Shown piece by piece: positions 23,501 to 37,000 of a stretch of DNA of 64,000 nt. Below the pieces are notes generated by a model that saw only the letters and a list, made by a program, of their open reading frames with translations, searched no databases and was not told the origin of the DNA. How positions within the stretch are numbered: the first letter of the stretch is position 1; every line of letters begins with the position of its first letter. The stretch is from Dugong dugon (taxonomy: Eukaryota > Chordata > Mammalia > Sirenia > Dugongidae). The DNA lies in assembly GCA_030035585.1 (NCBI GenBank), contig CM057462.1:119841234-119905233 (forward strand), given 5' to 3'. Both the position numbers and the translations under genes were made by a program.

Positions 23501-26500
23501 TAATTTTTAACATGGCTTTACCTTATGTGCACCACCTATACAAATGACCTCTTTATGATCAAAGACACAGAAATAAATGCATCATAATAAAGAAGATATG
23601 ACCCAATCCAGCCATTCATTACTTCTACTAGCATTCAGTGAGTGTCTACTCTGCGACAGGCATTGTGCTAAGCTCTGGGACTAGAGGGCCATATACTTGA
23701 GAAGTTCATAGCTGAATAAATAAAACATTCTACACCTTTCTGCAACTTTTTATACGTGGTACACACACCTGCTTCCTTCAGGAAGATCTGGGCTGGGCTT
23801 CTAGCTGAGCTAAGGATCTTTCCGTTCATCTCTCACAAAGCCCAGGGTACAGCGTTATTGCTGTATATCATACGGAAATTACACATTTTGTCCCAATATA
23901 GTGGAAATTCCTCCTTGCCTTGGAACCATGTCTTGCTCGTCTTTGAATCCCTAGTGCCTAGAGCAGGGCTTGTCACACGTAGGCACTCAATAAATAATTG
24001 TTGAACTCAATAAACTACAAACAAGCAGATACAATGTGCAAAGGCACTCCAAATGACGGCAATTTGAGAAAAACTAGAGTGGTAAACACGAGCAGAACGT
24101 CTTCAGCTAGTGGTGATTACTGAAAAGGGAAGAGGATGGTTCAGCTGAATGCAATGAGCATCAATAAAACAAGGTTTCCAGAAATGGCAGCAAAGTGCTG
24201 GACACCAGCACAGAGAAGTGTCTCTAAAGTGTGACTGGGGAGAGATGAGTTTCCTGATTGGGATAAGATGAGTAGCCTCTCATAGGCAAGCTGCATGTAG
24301 AAGCTTAAAGGTAAAGCACAAAGGTGGAGAGAGTCCTTGTTGATGGTAATGTAGAAGTTTCTCATTGTGATTTGGTTCCAGGGAGTTCAGAGGGAAATTT
24401 GGGCAGGGAGGAGAATGGCGAAAGTGGGGTTGGTGGAGTAGCACAGATAGATCAGTGTGGTGATGAGGAAGAGGACAAATGTGTAAAGAGGCTTATGTCC
24501 TGCCAGTGACCAGGTAAAGAGGGATGTGAGCCCTGATGTGTTACCAAAGAGTCGATTTCAATCAATCCATTGGTGGAGAAGTGGTAAGGGGAGGCAGGGA
24601 GAGAGGAAAGAGGAGAGGTCGGACTGTGCCTTTCAGGGCTCATTTGCAGCGTGGGTAAGTTTCACCTTTTGAGTAGTTCTACTCTCCAGTGGGGAGTCCT
24701 TGGGTGGCACAAATGGTTAAGTACTGGACTACTAAACGAGAGGTTTGTAGTCCAAACCTACCTAGAGGCACCTCAGAAGTAAGGCCTGGTGATTTGCTTC
24801 CAAAAGGTCACAACCTTGAAAACCCTAAGGAGTGCAGCCAAGATTCTGCTCTAGTTAAAAGCTTCTGCTTCTTACTATACTATCCTATGTCCCACAACAC
24901 ATACAAGTATATTTTTCAATTTTATCAATTGAAAAAAATTAATAATGGCTTTCTTTCATAGCACCAGCTACTGTTCATAGAAAATTCTTACCAACAAATT
25001 CTGTGTGCTCATTTTATGTAATCTACTATCACCTTCCAGTGGAAAATCACATGATTATTTTTCTTCTCTTCTATTCAGAGTGATAATCGCCTGAATCGAA
25101 TGAATCAAGCAGCCAAGTATTTCCTGCTGCGGATCGTAAACGGATCCTGGGTTGGAATGGTTCATTTTGATAGCTCCGCCTATGACAAAAGTAAGCTTAT
25201 CCAAATAATAAGCAGCAATGAAAGAAACAAGCTCTCAGAGATCTTACCTACAAAAGCTTCGGGAGGAACGTCCATCTGCTCTGGAATCAGATCAGCATTT
25301 CAGGTGAAAATCATTCTGCAAATATAGATTGCCCTTTTTTTTGTTTGTTTTTCAGGACATTCCTATTTTAAGTGTTGCTGCACATACTTACTGCCTAATT
25401 TTAACATAATTAGTTTTAAAAAGCACAGTGCTAATAAGCACATAGGAAAAAAGCTCAGTGTTTTTTTTAAAGAACAGTGAATCAGGGAATAAACCGAGTG
25501 ACTAAATGACTATAAAACCATACCAATACTAAACCAGTTGCCGTCCAGTCGATCCCAACTCATGGTGAGTCCCTGTGTGTCAGAGTATAACTGTGCTCCA
25601 TGGAGTTTTCTACGGCTGATTTTTCACCAGTTTGTCACCAGGCCTTTTGGTTAGCAGCCAAGAGCATTAACGTTTGCATTACCCAGTGACTCCAAATGAC
25701 TATAAAGCCCCACTAAATTATAAGCTCAATGAAGGAAGGGAATTTATCTGTGTTGTTACCATCCAAGGTACATGCTCAATAAATGTTTGTTAAATAAATG
25801 AATGTACTTGGGCAGCAAAAGCAACTAACTTTTAGGGCAATGAACCAGTTGTATGGTATTATTACACCCTGAGCCAGTCCTCATTTCAGTTTCTGTTATA
25901 CTCAAGACAATCTGATGGTTTACCTGTTAAAGCAGATGTAGCAGAGACTGTTAGTCATATTTAGGTTAAGACATGCTGGTTAGAACATGAGACTTGACAT
26001 CAGAATCCTGGCTGTGCAGCTTACTAGCTGTGTGATCTTAGGCCAAGTTTCCAGTCTTTTTGTACTCTCACTGCCTTATCTATAATTATCTCTAAAATAC
26101 AGGAAAATAAGAATGCCTATCTCCTAAGGTATTATGAGGATTAAATGAAATGGTACATTTAATACACTTAGAAAAACATTTACTATATTGCATAGTAAAT
26201 ACATCATCCACATGACCTGTCATTATGAGTGTTATTTTTAACCAAATGGTCATCTTGAGCTTACAATTAATATCAATTGTGTCCTTTTACTGCTTACAAA
26301 TCTTCACTGCCTCCTCACAGTCTATAAAATTAAGTTTGAATTCCTCGGCAGCCTGATGTTATTCAAAAGCCTCCCACTCCCCCAATAAAACTGCCTTCAC
26401 CCATCTTTCCAGCCTCATTTCTCAGTGCTCCTCTCCTGACGCTCTATGCTCCAACCAAATTACTGCACATGTTGTTCTCCAAACCCACTATGTACTAACC

Positions 26501-29500
26501 CCTCCAGATCTTTGCCCATGCAGTTCCCAGAATGCTTCCTTCTTTCCCATCTTTGCATGTTAAGATCCTACCAAATCATCAAAATCTTTCTCCTCCATGT
26601 CGGCTCTCCTGTTGAATCTCTGTCTTTTTTGAATTGCATGGCAATTTAGTGCAGGTTTCTAACATGAAGGCCTGGCTTCAAATCTTAATTGTCAGTTAAT
26701 AGCTCTGTGACCATAAGCATGATTCAAAGCCTCTCTGGTCCATCTCTATCCACAGTTGCCTCATCAGTAAAATGGGGTAATAAAAGCTAGCACATAGAAT
26801 CGTTCATATTTTCATTTATTCAACATTTATTTATTGGCTGCCTGTTATGTGGCAAGCAAAGTACCACGCAAGATGCTGGGATACAGTAAGTTCTCTGCTC
26901 TGATGAAACATACTATTTCAGTTAGGGACAGAAAAACAAATACGAGCAATAATTACAGATAGTGAAGGAGGGGTTATAAAGCGACCAAATAGGGTGACGC
27001 GATAGAGATTAATTGGAAAAGGAGAGGAACTGCCTACCTTAGGTAGAGTGGGCAATCAGGTCCTCTCTGAAGAGGTACCATTTTATCTAAGATTTATGTC
27101 TTATCTTAAGCTTAAAGGAAGGGAAGGGACCAGTTGTTCAGACAGAAGGACTAGCACAAAGTCCCTTAGGAAAGAGGGGGAAAAGAACTAGATTATTCTC
27201 AGAAATGATAGAAGCTAGTGGTGCTGGAGATTGGTGAATGAGGGGGTATGAAAAGTGGTTGGAGAGGTAGACAAGGACTAGAAATTTCAAAGCTTCAAAA
27301 ATTAAGATAAGAGGTTTGGATTTTATTTGAACACAACAGAAAGCTATTGAAGGGTTTTAAGCATTAGAGAGGAGTGATCAATTTATGTTTTAGGAAAACA
27401 GCTCTGGTTGGCCGATATAAAATAGATTGTAGGGATCAAGAGTGGTAGTAGGGAGACAGGTTGGGAGGTAGGATTTAGAGTAAATAACATAACACATAAA
27501 ACACATGTAACACATAGCAAAAGTTCTATAAATGGTAGCACAATAATGTTTTGTTATTTCTCTTGGACTATAGAATATTCTGCCTTATATTTTATGTGTC
27601 TTTCTTGCTTACCTCTATATCTCCTAAGTCTCTGATGCAATGGTCAATAAATATTTTTTAATTGAATTCAATTCTTTCAACATGCTAATAACAACAAAGG
27701 AATGAAATACCTAATAAGGAATAGAATCATTGATATACAGAACTGGAACAGACTTTAGATTTAATCTAGATCAATCCTCCTCTTTACACATGAAGAATTT
27801 GGAGCTCAGAGAAAATTAATGTCTCCTTAGTTACAAATCTACTCAGAGAGTGAAACTAACAATAAAGTTTCCTAGATACTTAATTGAACCATTCTGTGAA
27901 ATGCTAGAGGAAGGGATCCTTAATGCCTGCTTCCCTGTAAGCTCCACGAATGCAGAAGCCATGTAGTTTCTGCTGAAATCTCAGCATCCAGCACATGGAC
28001 TGACACGTTGTAGAAAGTGCCTAGTAAATAAACTAATGCAAGAAAGGGAGCAGTAAAGGAGAGTGAACTCCACATCATCACTGGATCTTCATTTTGCCCT
28101 CAAAAGAGTAATCGTTATGGGATGGGGACATTGTAACTATGGGAAAACCTGTGATGCTTTTAAGTTTCTAAGTAATTATAAAAGCATTTTCCTGTTTCAC
28201 AGTTTGGATTTAATGCATGTCAGAGAATATTTCTCATATGCTAGAATATATGTAATAGTCATTCCTTGCCTCCAAACATGCAAAAATAGTAATGAGGGGG
28301 ATCACCTTGTTCTCTGATATAAGCTTTATTAGGGGTTTCTACATCCCAAATCCTCTACTGCAAATCTACACGTACCTCCACTCTTTCCTTCTATGCCCGT
28401 GACAGCCACTGCTAATACATCATGGCATTTTTTTCTTCTTGGCCTGGACTCAGTTTCTCAAAATAGCGTTCAAAGAAGCCATTACCAATTAAAGCTGTCA
28501 GAGAAGATGAAATAGCGTTGCTCTCCTGGGCTAAGTTCTCTTTCTCCTACCTTGCATGTACCTAATATTCAGAATTCTGAGTTTTCAAAACTATTTTGTT
28601 CTGTAGTTTGATGTAGGAAAAGAGTGCAAGTAACAAAGAGAACTCAGTAAATATAATTCATGTATACTTTGAGTGCCACGTATATGCTTAGTTGTGTGCT
28701 ATTACTTTTGGAGGTAAAATAAAAATTTCTATCAAAGTCTCTAACCTCAAGATGCATAGAGCTTTCTGCGTCTTTATAATTACATTGAGGGCTTCCTAAT
28801 TATTATATTATTTACATTTTTCCTTATGAAAGGTTATGCACCGACTTTTTATGTTGAGGGGGATTTTTTATGTATCTAACTGTGTATGTGACTGACCATA
28901 CACTGAAGGCTTGGCAGAGGGTGGTCTGGTTAAAGAAAGAGGAGTATTTACTGCCAAGTTCCCCCATTATATTTGGTGTATGAATGTCCTGAATTCCTCA
29001 GCTTTCTCTAATTGTATTTTTTGGGTCTGGTTGTCCTGAGTTCCTCAAGCTGAGATATCACTCTCATTTAATCCAGGAAAGACTTTCCACAGCCATGCTT
29101 CCACATAGCTTTATTTGAAACATTTCCTGTAGCAGGTAGATGTGAAAAAAAGTCATGGCTAAATTCCCCCAGAGGTTGTGGATTACAGATTCTATTTTAA
29201 AAGAGGCTATTGCTTCTATTCTGCACACTTATTTATTTTCTCTGGAATTTTTTTCTTATTCCCCACCAGTCCATTTGATCTAGGTACACCTGGTAATTAA
29301 TGCCTAAATTATGTTTGCAGATGATTAAACATAGTTTCCACCAAACAGATGGATCTGAAATAGTGCTGCTGACCGATGGGGAGGACAACACTGTAAGCAG
29401 TTGTATGGAGGACGTGAAACAAAGTGGGGCCATCATTCATTTGATTGCTTTGGGACCATCTGCTGCTCAAGCAGTAATAGAGATGACCAACATAACAGGT

Positions 29501-32500
29501 AAAATGTGACCTATAGATTCTAGTCCTTTGATAGCAATGCATAAATGAAGAGTCTGAGAACTCAACAACTTCTCTCAAGTTCCTGCTCTGGCAGACACTG
29601 TGCCAGGAGTTGGGGACCAGAGCTGAGCCAGACACAGTACTGTTGTCAAGGTGCTCACAGTCCAGCTGGCCTGAGGGACAAATAAAACTGCTAATCAGAT
29701 AACCTAATCGTATAATATTCCCTCATAACAAGAGGAAAACCTAGGAATAAAGTTCTATGTAAGTAAAAGAAGCCATTAATTCTCCCAGGATTGGATGGAG
29801 TCAGGGAAAGAAGGCATCAAGGAAGGTGACTTCTGAGCTGAGCCTTGAAAAAGGTGTTGAATTTCTCTGGAAGAAAAAAGAGGTAGGAAAAGATTAGGCC
29901 ATAAGCAAAATCATATTAGGATGATAATGCGAAGCACACATAGGGAATGGTGGGAAATCCAGTGAGACAAGAGCACAGGCTGTGGGGGTGCGGGACAGGA
30001 TTAACAGAAGCTCAGGCTGAACAGATCTAAATAACAGAGTTTCTAGATTAAGCATTAACTATAGTAGCTGTAAGGAGCCCTGGTTGCCCAGTGGTTAAGT
30101 GCTCAGCTACTAACCAGGAGATCAATGGTTCAAACCCATCAGCCGCTCTGCAGGAGAAAGATTTGGCAGTCTGCTTCTGTAAAGGTTACAGCCTTGGAAG
30201 CAATATGGGGCAGTTCTACTCTGTTCTATAGCGTCGCTGTGAGTTGGGATGGACTCGATGGCAATAGATTTGGTTTGGGGTTTTACAGTAGCTGTTGTCT
30301 TTGATACACAGACATGTGATAGAAATGGATTATATGTTTCCAGGGCCTTCTTGAACACAGTAGAAAACATCCTTATGAGTATCAATTATTGTATTAAGTT
30401 GGCTTCTAATATTGCTGAAAATATATTTGCTCTTTAAATGCTTTAGTTTTATAAATTTCCACTGTTTTCAAAATGCTTTCATGGCTACTGTAAGGTTTAT
30501 TTCTGTCCCAAACAAACTCCCATAAATAGTACTCTTTTGGACTCGTCTCTGTTGCTTACAGTTTTTCTATCTCCTCATTGCCAGTTATTGTTAGGATACC
30601 TCAGTATAGCAGCTCTTTATCCTTTCTAATTTTCTGACTCTGATCTACTATGGCTGGAAAAACTGAAAGCCAATATTGTTAGAACTATATCTTAAATAAG
30701 GTCCCTGGGTAGCACAAACTGTTTGCTTTCAGCTACAGACCGTAAGGTTGGTGGTTCAAACCCACCCAGCAACACCATGGAAGAAAGGCCTGGCAATCTG
30801 CTTCCATAAAGCCAAGAAAACCCTATGGAGCAGTTTCACTCTGCAACACATGGGGTCACCATGAGTCTAACGGCAATGAGTTTGTTTTCTCTGTTTGGTA
30901 TCTTAAATAAAAGTGAATAATTCCCCTAAAGGGCTGTGAGCTTTACCACATTGAATTGAAACATCTTTTTTAGTATTCCATGGTTATCTGATATATTTCA
31001 GCTAGCTATGGTTTCCAGATAAGTCAGGTATTAAGATAGTCTACACTTTATAATTATGACATTTGTAAACTAACCTCTGGGAGTTAATCTTTACACCTGA
31101 TTTCAGCCTATTTTAATAATACTAAGACTATGATTTTGTTCATATTTTATTGCTTTATTACATTTTGTTATGTTATTAATAACTAAAATCTGATGAGTAC
31201 TTATTTCTAGAAACTAATTTTGCTAATGTATTTACATTTTAGGAGGACTTCATAAACTTTCTTCAGATCAAGCCGAGAATAATGGCCTCATTGATGCTTT
31301 CGGGGCCCTTGCCTCAGGAAACACTGATATCTCCCAGCAGGATCTCCAGGTCAGACATCCCATCTTTGGGTTTTCATGTTTGCACTTAGCTATAATCAAG
31401 TAAGAGAAGGTGGCAGTTATATATTTGGAGCTCAACATTTTTCTCCTAGTACAGTTTTAATTCAAACATAAACTTCAGCCTGAAATATAAATTATTTAAA
31501 TACAACCCAATTATACGTGTATGATTTTGGTATTAAATGACTTCAAAGTAGAACACAAGTTATACAAAAAAGTATGTGCAATAATTCTTCTAAACTCATT
31601 CCTTTTGTCATCTTCTGTGCTTCAATAGCACTACCTTTTTCAGTTGCTTAAATTCAAAATCTTTGAGTAAACTTAGATTCTTCTTCTTTCTTCATGCCCC
31701 ATGTACAATGTCAGGCAAACCGTTGACTTTTCCTTCAAAACGTGTTTTATAAAAATCTGTTACTCTCCGTATCCATTCCCATACATGGATATGGAGTCTA
31801 TTCACGTCAATTTTTTGCCAAGACTGCTGTCTTCCATATTCAAGTTCATCAAGTCACTGCCAGCATTAAAACTTGCTGTAATTACCTAAACAAACCTATT
31901 TTGCTCTACCTCCCAACAATGAGGAGCACAGAGGTATAGTTAGTATTGAAGTTGGAGGTGGGCACAGGAGAATATTTGTAGACTGGTCTGGAGATCTGGT
32001 CAGCAGAGCTACCCTGCTAACTGGACTGCAAAATAATTTGTACATATGGAGAGTAAATTGAATGAGAATAGAGATCAATTTTGAGGTTCTCGACCTGATT
32101 AACTGAAAGAATGATAATACCGTTTACTGAATGAAATTGAAAACTAAGTAGAGAGAACTTATTTTGATGAAATTATTTGGTGCTCTGTTTCAGCCTTGTC
32201 AATTTTGAGTAGATGGCAGAACATTCAAACGGCATTCTCCAAAAGGCATTTAAAAGTATAATAACAGAATATCAAAAATCAGCTAGTAAGGAGACATGTA
32301 AAGGAGGTGCTCAAAGTTTTGAGAATAGAGTTCTTAAAAGGTGTGGAAGAATCAGGAGGAAAGTTTTGTTCCCCTTACTTGAAATGTTTATGGTTGGTTC
32401 TTAAATGGGGAAATAACAAAAAGAAAGCAAATTTTTTGTAAGATTGATCTGAATTCATGTGCATGATGGCTAGGACTTCAGCAAGTACAGTGGCAGCAAG

Positions 32501-33966
32501 AACCTTGCTACAATGATCTAACGTGAGTGTCTTAGTCATCTAGTGCTGCTACAACAGAAATACCTTAAGTGGATGGCTTTAACAAAGAGAAGTTTATTTC
32601 CTCACAGTAAAGTAGGCTGAAAGTCCAAATTCAGGGCGTCAGCTCCAGGGGAAGGCTTTCTCTCTCTGTCGGCCTTCTTCTCTTCGGTGTTCCCCTGGAC
32701 TAGGAGCTTCTCTGCGCAGGGACCCCAGGTTCAAAGGACGCATTCTGCTCCTGGCCCTGCTTTCTTGATGGTATGAGGTCCCCCTGTCACTCTGCTCACT
32801 TCTTTCTTTTATATCTCAAGAGATTGCCTCAGGACACAATCTAGTCTTGTAGATTGAGTCCTGCCTTACTAACACAACTGCCACCCATCCTCCCTCATTA
32901 ACATCATAGAGACAGGTTTACAACATCTAGGAAAATCACACAGTACCAGGAATCACTGCCCAGCCAAACTGATACACACATTTTTGGAGGGACATAATTC
33001 AATCCATGAAAATGAGTAAACAGAAACATGGACTTGGATGGTGACAGCCGGAATAAAGAAGAAAGGCTGCATCTCATGTAATATTCCCCTAGAACTCCTA
33101 TGCCACTAAAGCCCTCGAGCTTTCCTATCCCCTATCCTGACAGGAAGTCTACAAAAGTCATTTTCATTCAGATTGAACTTGATAATAGTACTTTTTCCAC
33201 TCAAAGATATGTGCACTTAACAGAGGACTGGGATTTTTGTCAAAAAAAAAAAAAAAAAAGATGTTTCAATGGTAGAATTTACTCCCTTCCTTCAGGACCA
33301 GAGTGAAGGTGTTTTTGGCTTAGAACTAAGTTGCAGCACAAGTGGGGCTTCCCATTGTTCCTGAAATGACACTTCCCTAGGAAGCACATTCTTGCTCAAT
33401 AGATAAAGTTGGCTTTTCTTGACTAAGAGTTATCCACAAAAACTTTTGAAAGACTGTTCCTTCAAAGTTCCTCTCAAAGAAAGTTTCTAGCTTTCACTTA
33501 CTTTCTTCACAGGATTCTGAACTTCAGAGAATTCAGTTTGCCCTTGTCTCTTTTTATTGAACATATTTATTGCCCAGAGGATATTCACCCTTTCATATGT
33601 GTAAAATTACTTCAAGATTTCACACCAGGAAAAGATCTATGAACCATTTTCTCAATTATTTGCTAGTCCTCATTTTCTTCCTGAGGTCATCCTCACCCTA
33701 TCTCTATTCAAATACTATAAACCCATCGCCATCGAGTCAATTCCAACTCACAGCAACCTATAGGACAGAGTAGAACTAACCTATAGGTTTTCCAAGGCAT
33801 AGTCTTTTCAGAATCCGGAAACAGACCACCATATCTTTCTCCCACTGTTCCTTCAGTTAGTATCCAAGTCCTTAACCACTGTGCCACCAGGGCTCCTTTC
33901 AAATACTCTAGTCAACATTTAGTATTTTCCTTTGAGACCTCATGAAGATGGGCAAACTGAGGATGG

Positions 33967-34041
<75 letters not shown>

Positions 34042-37000
34042 CAGCTGATTCTTGTCTATGGCTGTAGCACCCTTCAATGCTAAAGCCTGGGTGGGTGTTT
34101 GGTAGACAACTGGTAAGTAATGATAGGGCCATCTCTCAAACAGTAAAACCCAAGCTTCTACTCTAATGCTTTTCTCATACCCTGTTCTTTTTTCAGATCT
34201 TATATTTCCACACTTTCTGACTGACAACTGTCATATCCCAATCAGCCTCCAAAGAGTTCATAAGCCTAAGTCTGTATGCCATATTTAAGCTTGTTCTCAC
34301 GCCAGAAATTAAAAACTATCTTAAAAAGAAAAATGAAAGTATTCTCTTCTCCAGCATTAAGTTTTAAAATATATTCAAACAGCTTGAAAGCACGGGATTA
34401 ACCCTCACCAATGATCACTGGATGAATGGCACGGTAATTATTGATAGCACGGTGGGAAAGGACACATTCTTTCTTGTCACATGGGGCCGGCAGCTTCTCG
34501 ATATTTCTCTCTGGGATCCCAGTGGAACACTGATGGGAGGATTCACAGTGGACACAAATTCCAAAATGGCCTATCTCAGTATTGCAGGAATTGCAAAGGT
34601 AAGAAATCAGCTTTTAGACTTCCTCGCTTATGGCTTTTTTTTTTTTAAGTTTAAAATAAATTGTTTAATATCTTACGTTATTTTTTAATGCCTGATGCCA
34701 ATAATTATATCATTTTCAAAATTAAGATGAGAGTAGAATGTACTTTCCATCCTTGTATGATCCTAAAATTTGACAGAAGTAAAAAAGAAGAACTTATATA
34801 TCAGAGGGAAGAAGAAAAGGGTGAAATACAGGCAGACCAAGAAGAAATTTCAAGAGGAAATGTGGGGAAAGTCTATACCTGATGGTGTGCACATAACCAT
34901 AGCCTCCTTCCTTATTAGCCCCACCTAGGATTGTACAATCTATGGACTCTGAGGCCAAAGAATAAGGGCAAGACAGAGGCAGACTTTCAAAATGAATTTT
35001 ATCAGGTGATATTTCACCAGGTATATAAACCATGCATGGCACTAGTGGAGGTGCCTGTCCAAAATACCTCCGTTCTCATCTGTGGAATGCTGTACAAACC
35101 CTCAAAAACTTGTTTTTGTATGGAAACACAGAAAATAGCTTCACCTTAAATACTCACTATATTTCCATTGATTTTTTTAGGTGGGCATTTGGACTTATAG
35201 TCTAAAAGCCCAAGTAAGTTCAGAAACATTAACTGTAACAGTAACTTCGCGGGCATCAAATTCTTCTGTGCCTCCCATCACAGTGAATGCTAAAATGAAT
35301 AAAGACACAAACAGCTACCCTAGCCCAATGATTGTTTATGCAGAAGTTCAGCAAGGGTACTTACCCGTTCTTGGAGCTAATGTGACTGCCTTCATTGAAT
35401 CAGAGTCTGGGAAAATGGAAATTTTGGAACTTTTGGATAATGGTGCAGGTAATTCATAGATTTTTTAAATAGCATATATTTTCATAAACAGGGCTCTGTA
35501 GCAGTGTGGGGCAGTAGGACAGGCACCAGAAGAATTGATGCAGATGATCCAAGAGCATCAGGGGAGGCAGGAAACTGTTCAGGTGATCCCCACAAAGTAC
35601 TTAGCACAGTGTATTCCAGATGGTAAGCACTCAATAAATGTTAGCTATAGTTACCATTATTGTTTGTCATCTAGACAACCAATGTCTAGTTGTCTTAAAG
35701 CAGTGGTTCTCAGACTTTACCGTCCATATGAAACAACTGGATAGTTTGTTAAAACAACAATTGCTGGGCCCATCCCCAGAAGGCCCAGGAATTTGCATTT
35801 AGCACAAGTTCCAGAGATATAAAGATGCTGCTGCTGGTCCAAGGACCTCATTTTAAGAACCTCTGACTTAAGAGTGTTAAACTCCCTGGGAACTGTGTTT
35901 GCAATTTAGCAGATAATTCCAATGCTGGTAATATCAAGAAATATACCTATAATACCTTATCCCCCTGTTTGCTCAAATGTTTATCCTAATAGTAGAAAAG
36001 GTTTTCAACTGTCTGAGAGGGAATTAATGGAGCAGCAGAGCAAGAGCTGAAGCTTCAAAAAAAAAAAAAAAAAAAAGGGGGGGGGGAGTGATTGAGGATA
36101 AGTCTGATTAGGTATTTTGTAGTTGACTATGGTGAGAATTAAATCCTAAGCAGACACTTGTTCTTTAGTGAGGCGCCTATGGAATTGAACAGAGGAATGA
36201 CCTCATTAATGAATAAAGTAAGCTGAAAGTAGACTGATTTGCTGGGAAATCAGTAAGAAAGGTCCTATAATAATGTATATGTAAATTAATAAGGGCCAGA
36301 ATGGTGAAATATTTATAACGCATATACATATAAACGTGTGTATTTTATATATATATATATATACATACATCAATCATAATAACTCAAGGATATCAATTCA
36401 ACAAGATACCATCTTCCAGCAGAGCATAATGAAACTATTCTCCAAGGGGACAGTCTCAATGGGAGAAGATACATATATTTCTCTTTTTCTTTGCTATAAT
36501 AATTTATTCTTTCACTTCTATTACAAGGTGCTGATTCTTTCAAGAATGATGGGGTCTACTCCAGGTATTTTATAGCTTACAGAGAAAATGGCAGGTATAG
36601 CTTAAAAGTACGGGCTCAAGGAGGAACAAATGCTGTCACGCGAAGCTTGAGGCATCCACTGAATAAAGCTCTCTATATACCAGGATGGGTGGTGAATGGT
36701 GAGTAACTCATGGTATCAGAAATCCAGTGCTGGCTTGAATAACAAACTTTAAACATTTTGCTACTCAGAGTATAGCTTTTCTCATTATGGAATGAAGTTC
36801 TCAGACATAGACAATAAATGTTAGCTATTATTATAAATCCCTGGGTAATGCAAACAGTTAACGCACTTGGCTACTAATCGAACAGTTGGAGGTTCAAGTC
36901 CACCCAAAGGCACCTCGGAAAAAAGCCCTGGCAATCTACTTCCAAAAAGTCAGCCATGGAAAACCCTAAGGAGCACAGTTCTACTCTGACCATGAATCAT

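Noticed and set aside
29321-29509. A short stand-alone gene with a vWA-like peptide
   Set aside because: It is exon 8 of CLCA4 read through into the intron; splice sites and family alignment place it in the larger gene.
33940-34227. Frame encoding a long Cys-Val repeat
   Set aside because: It is a translation of the CA microsatellite.
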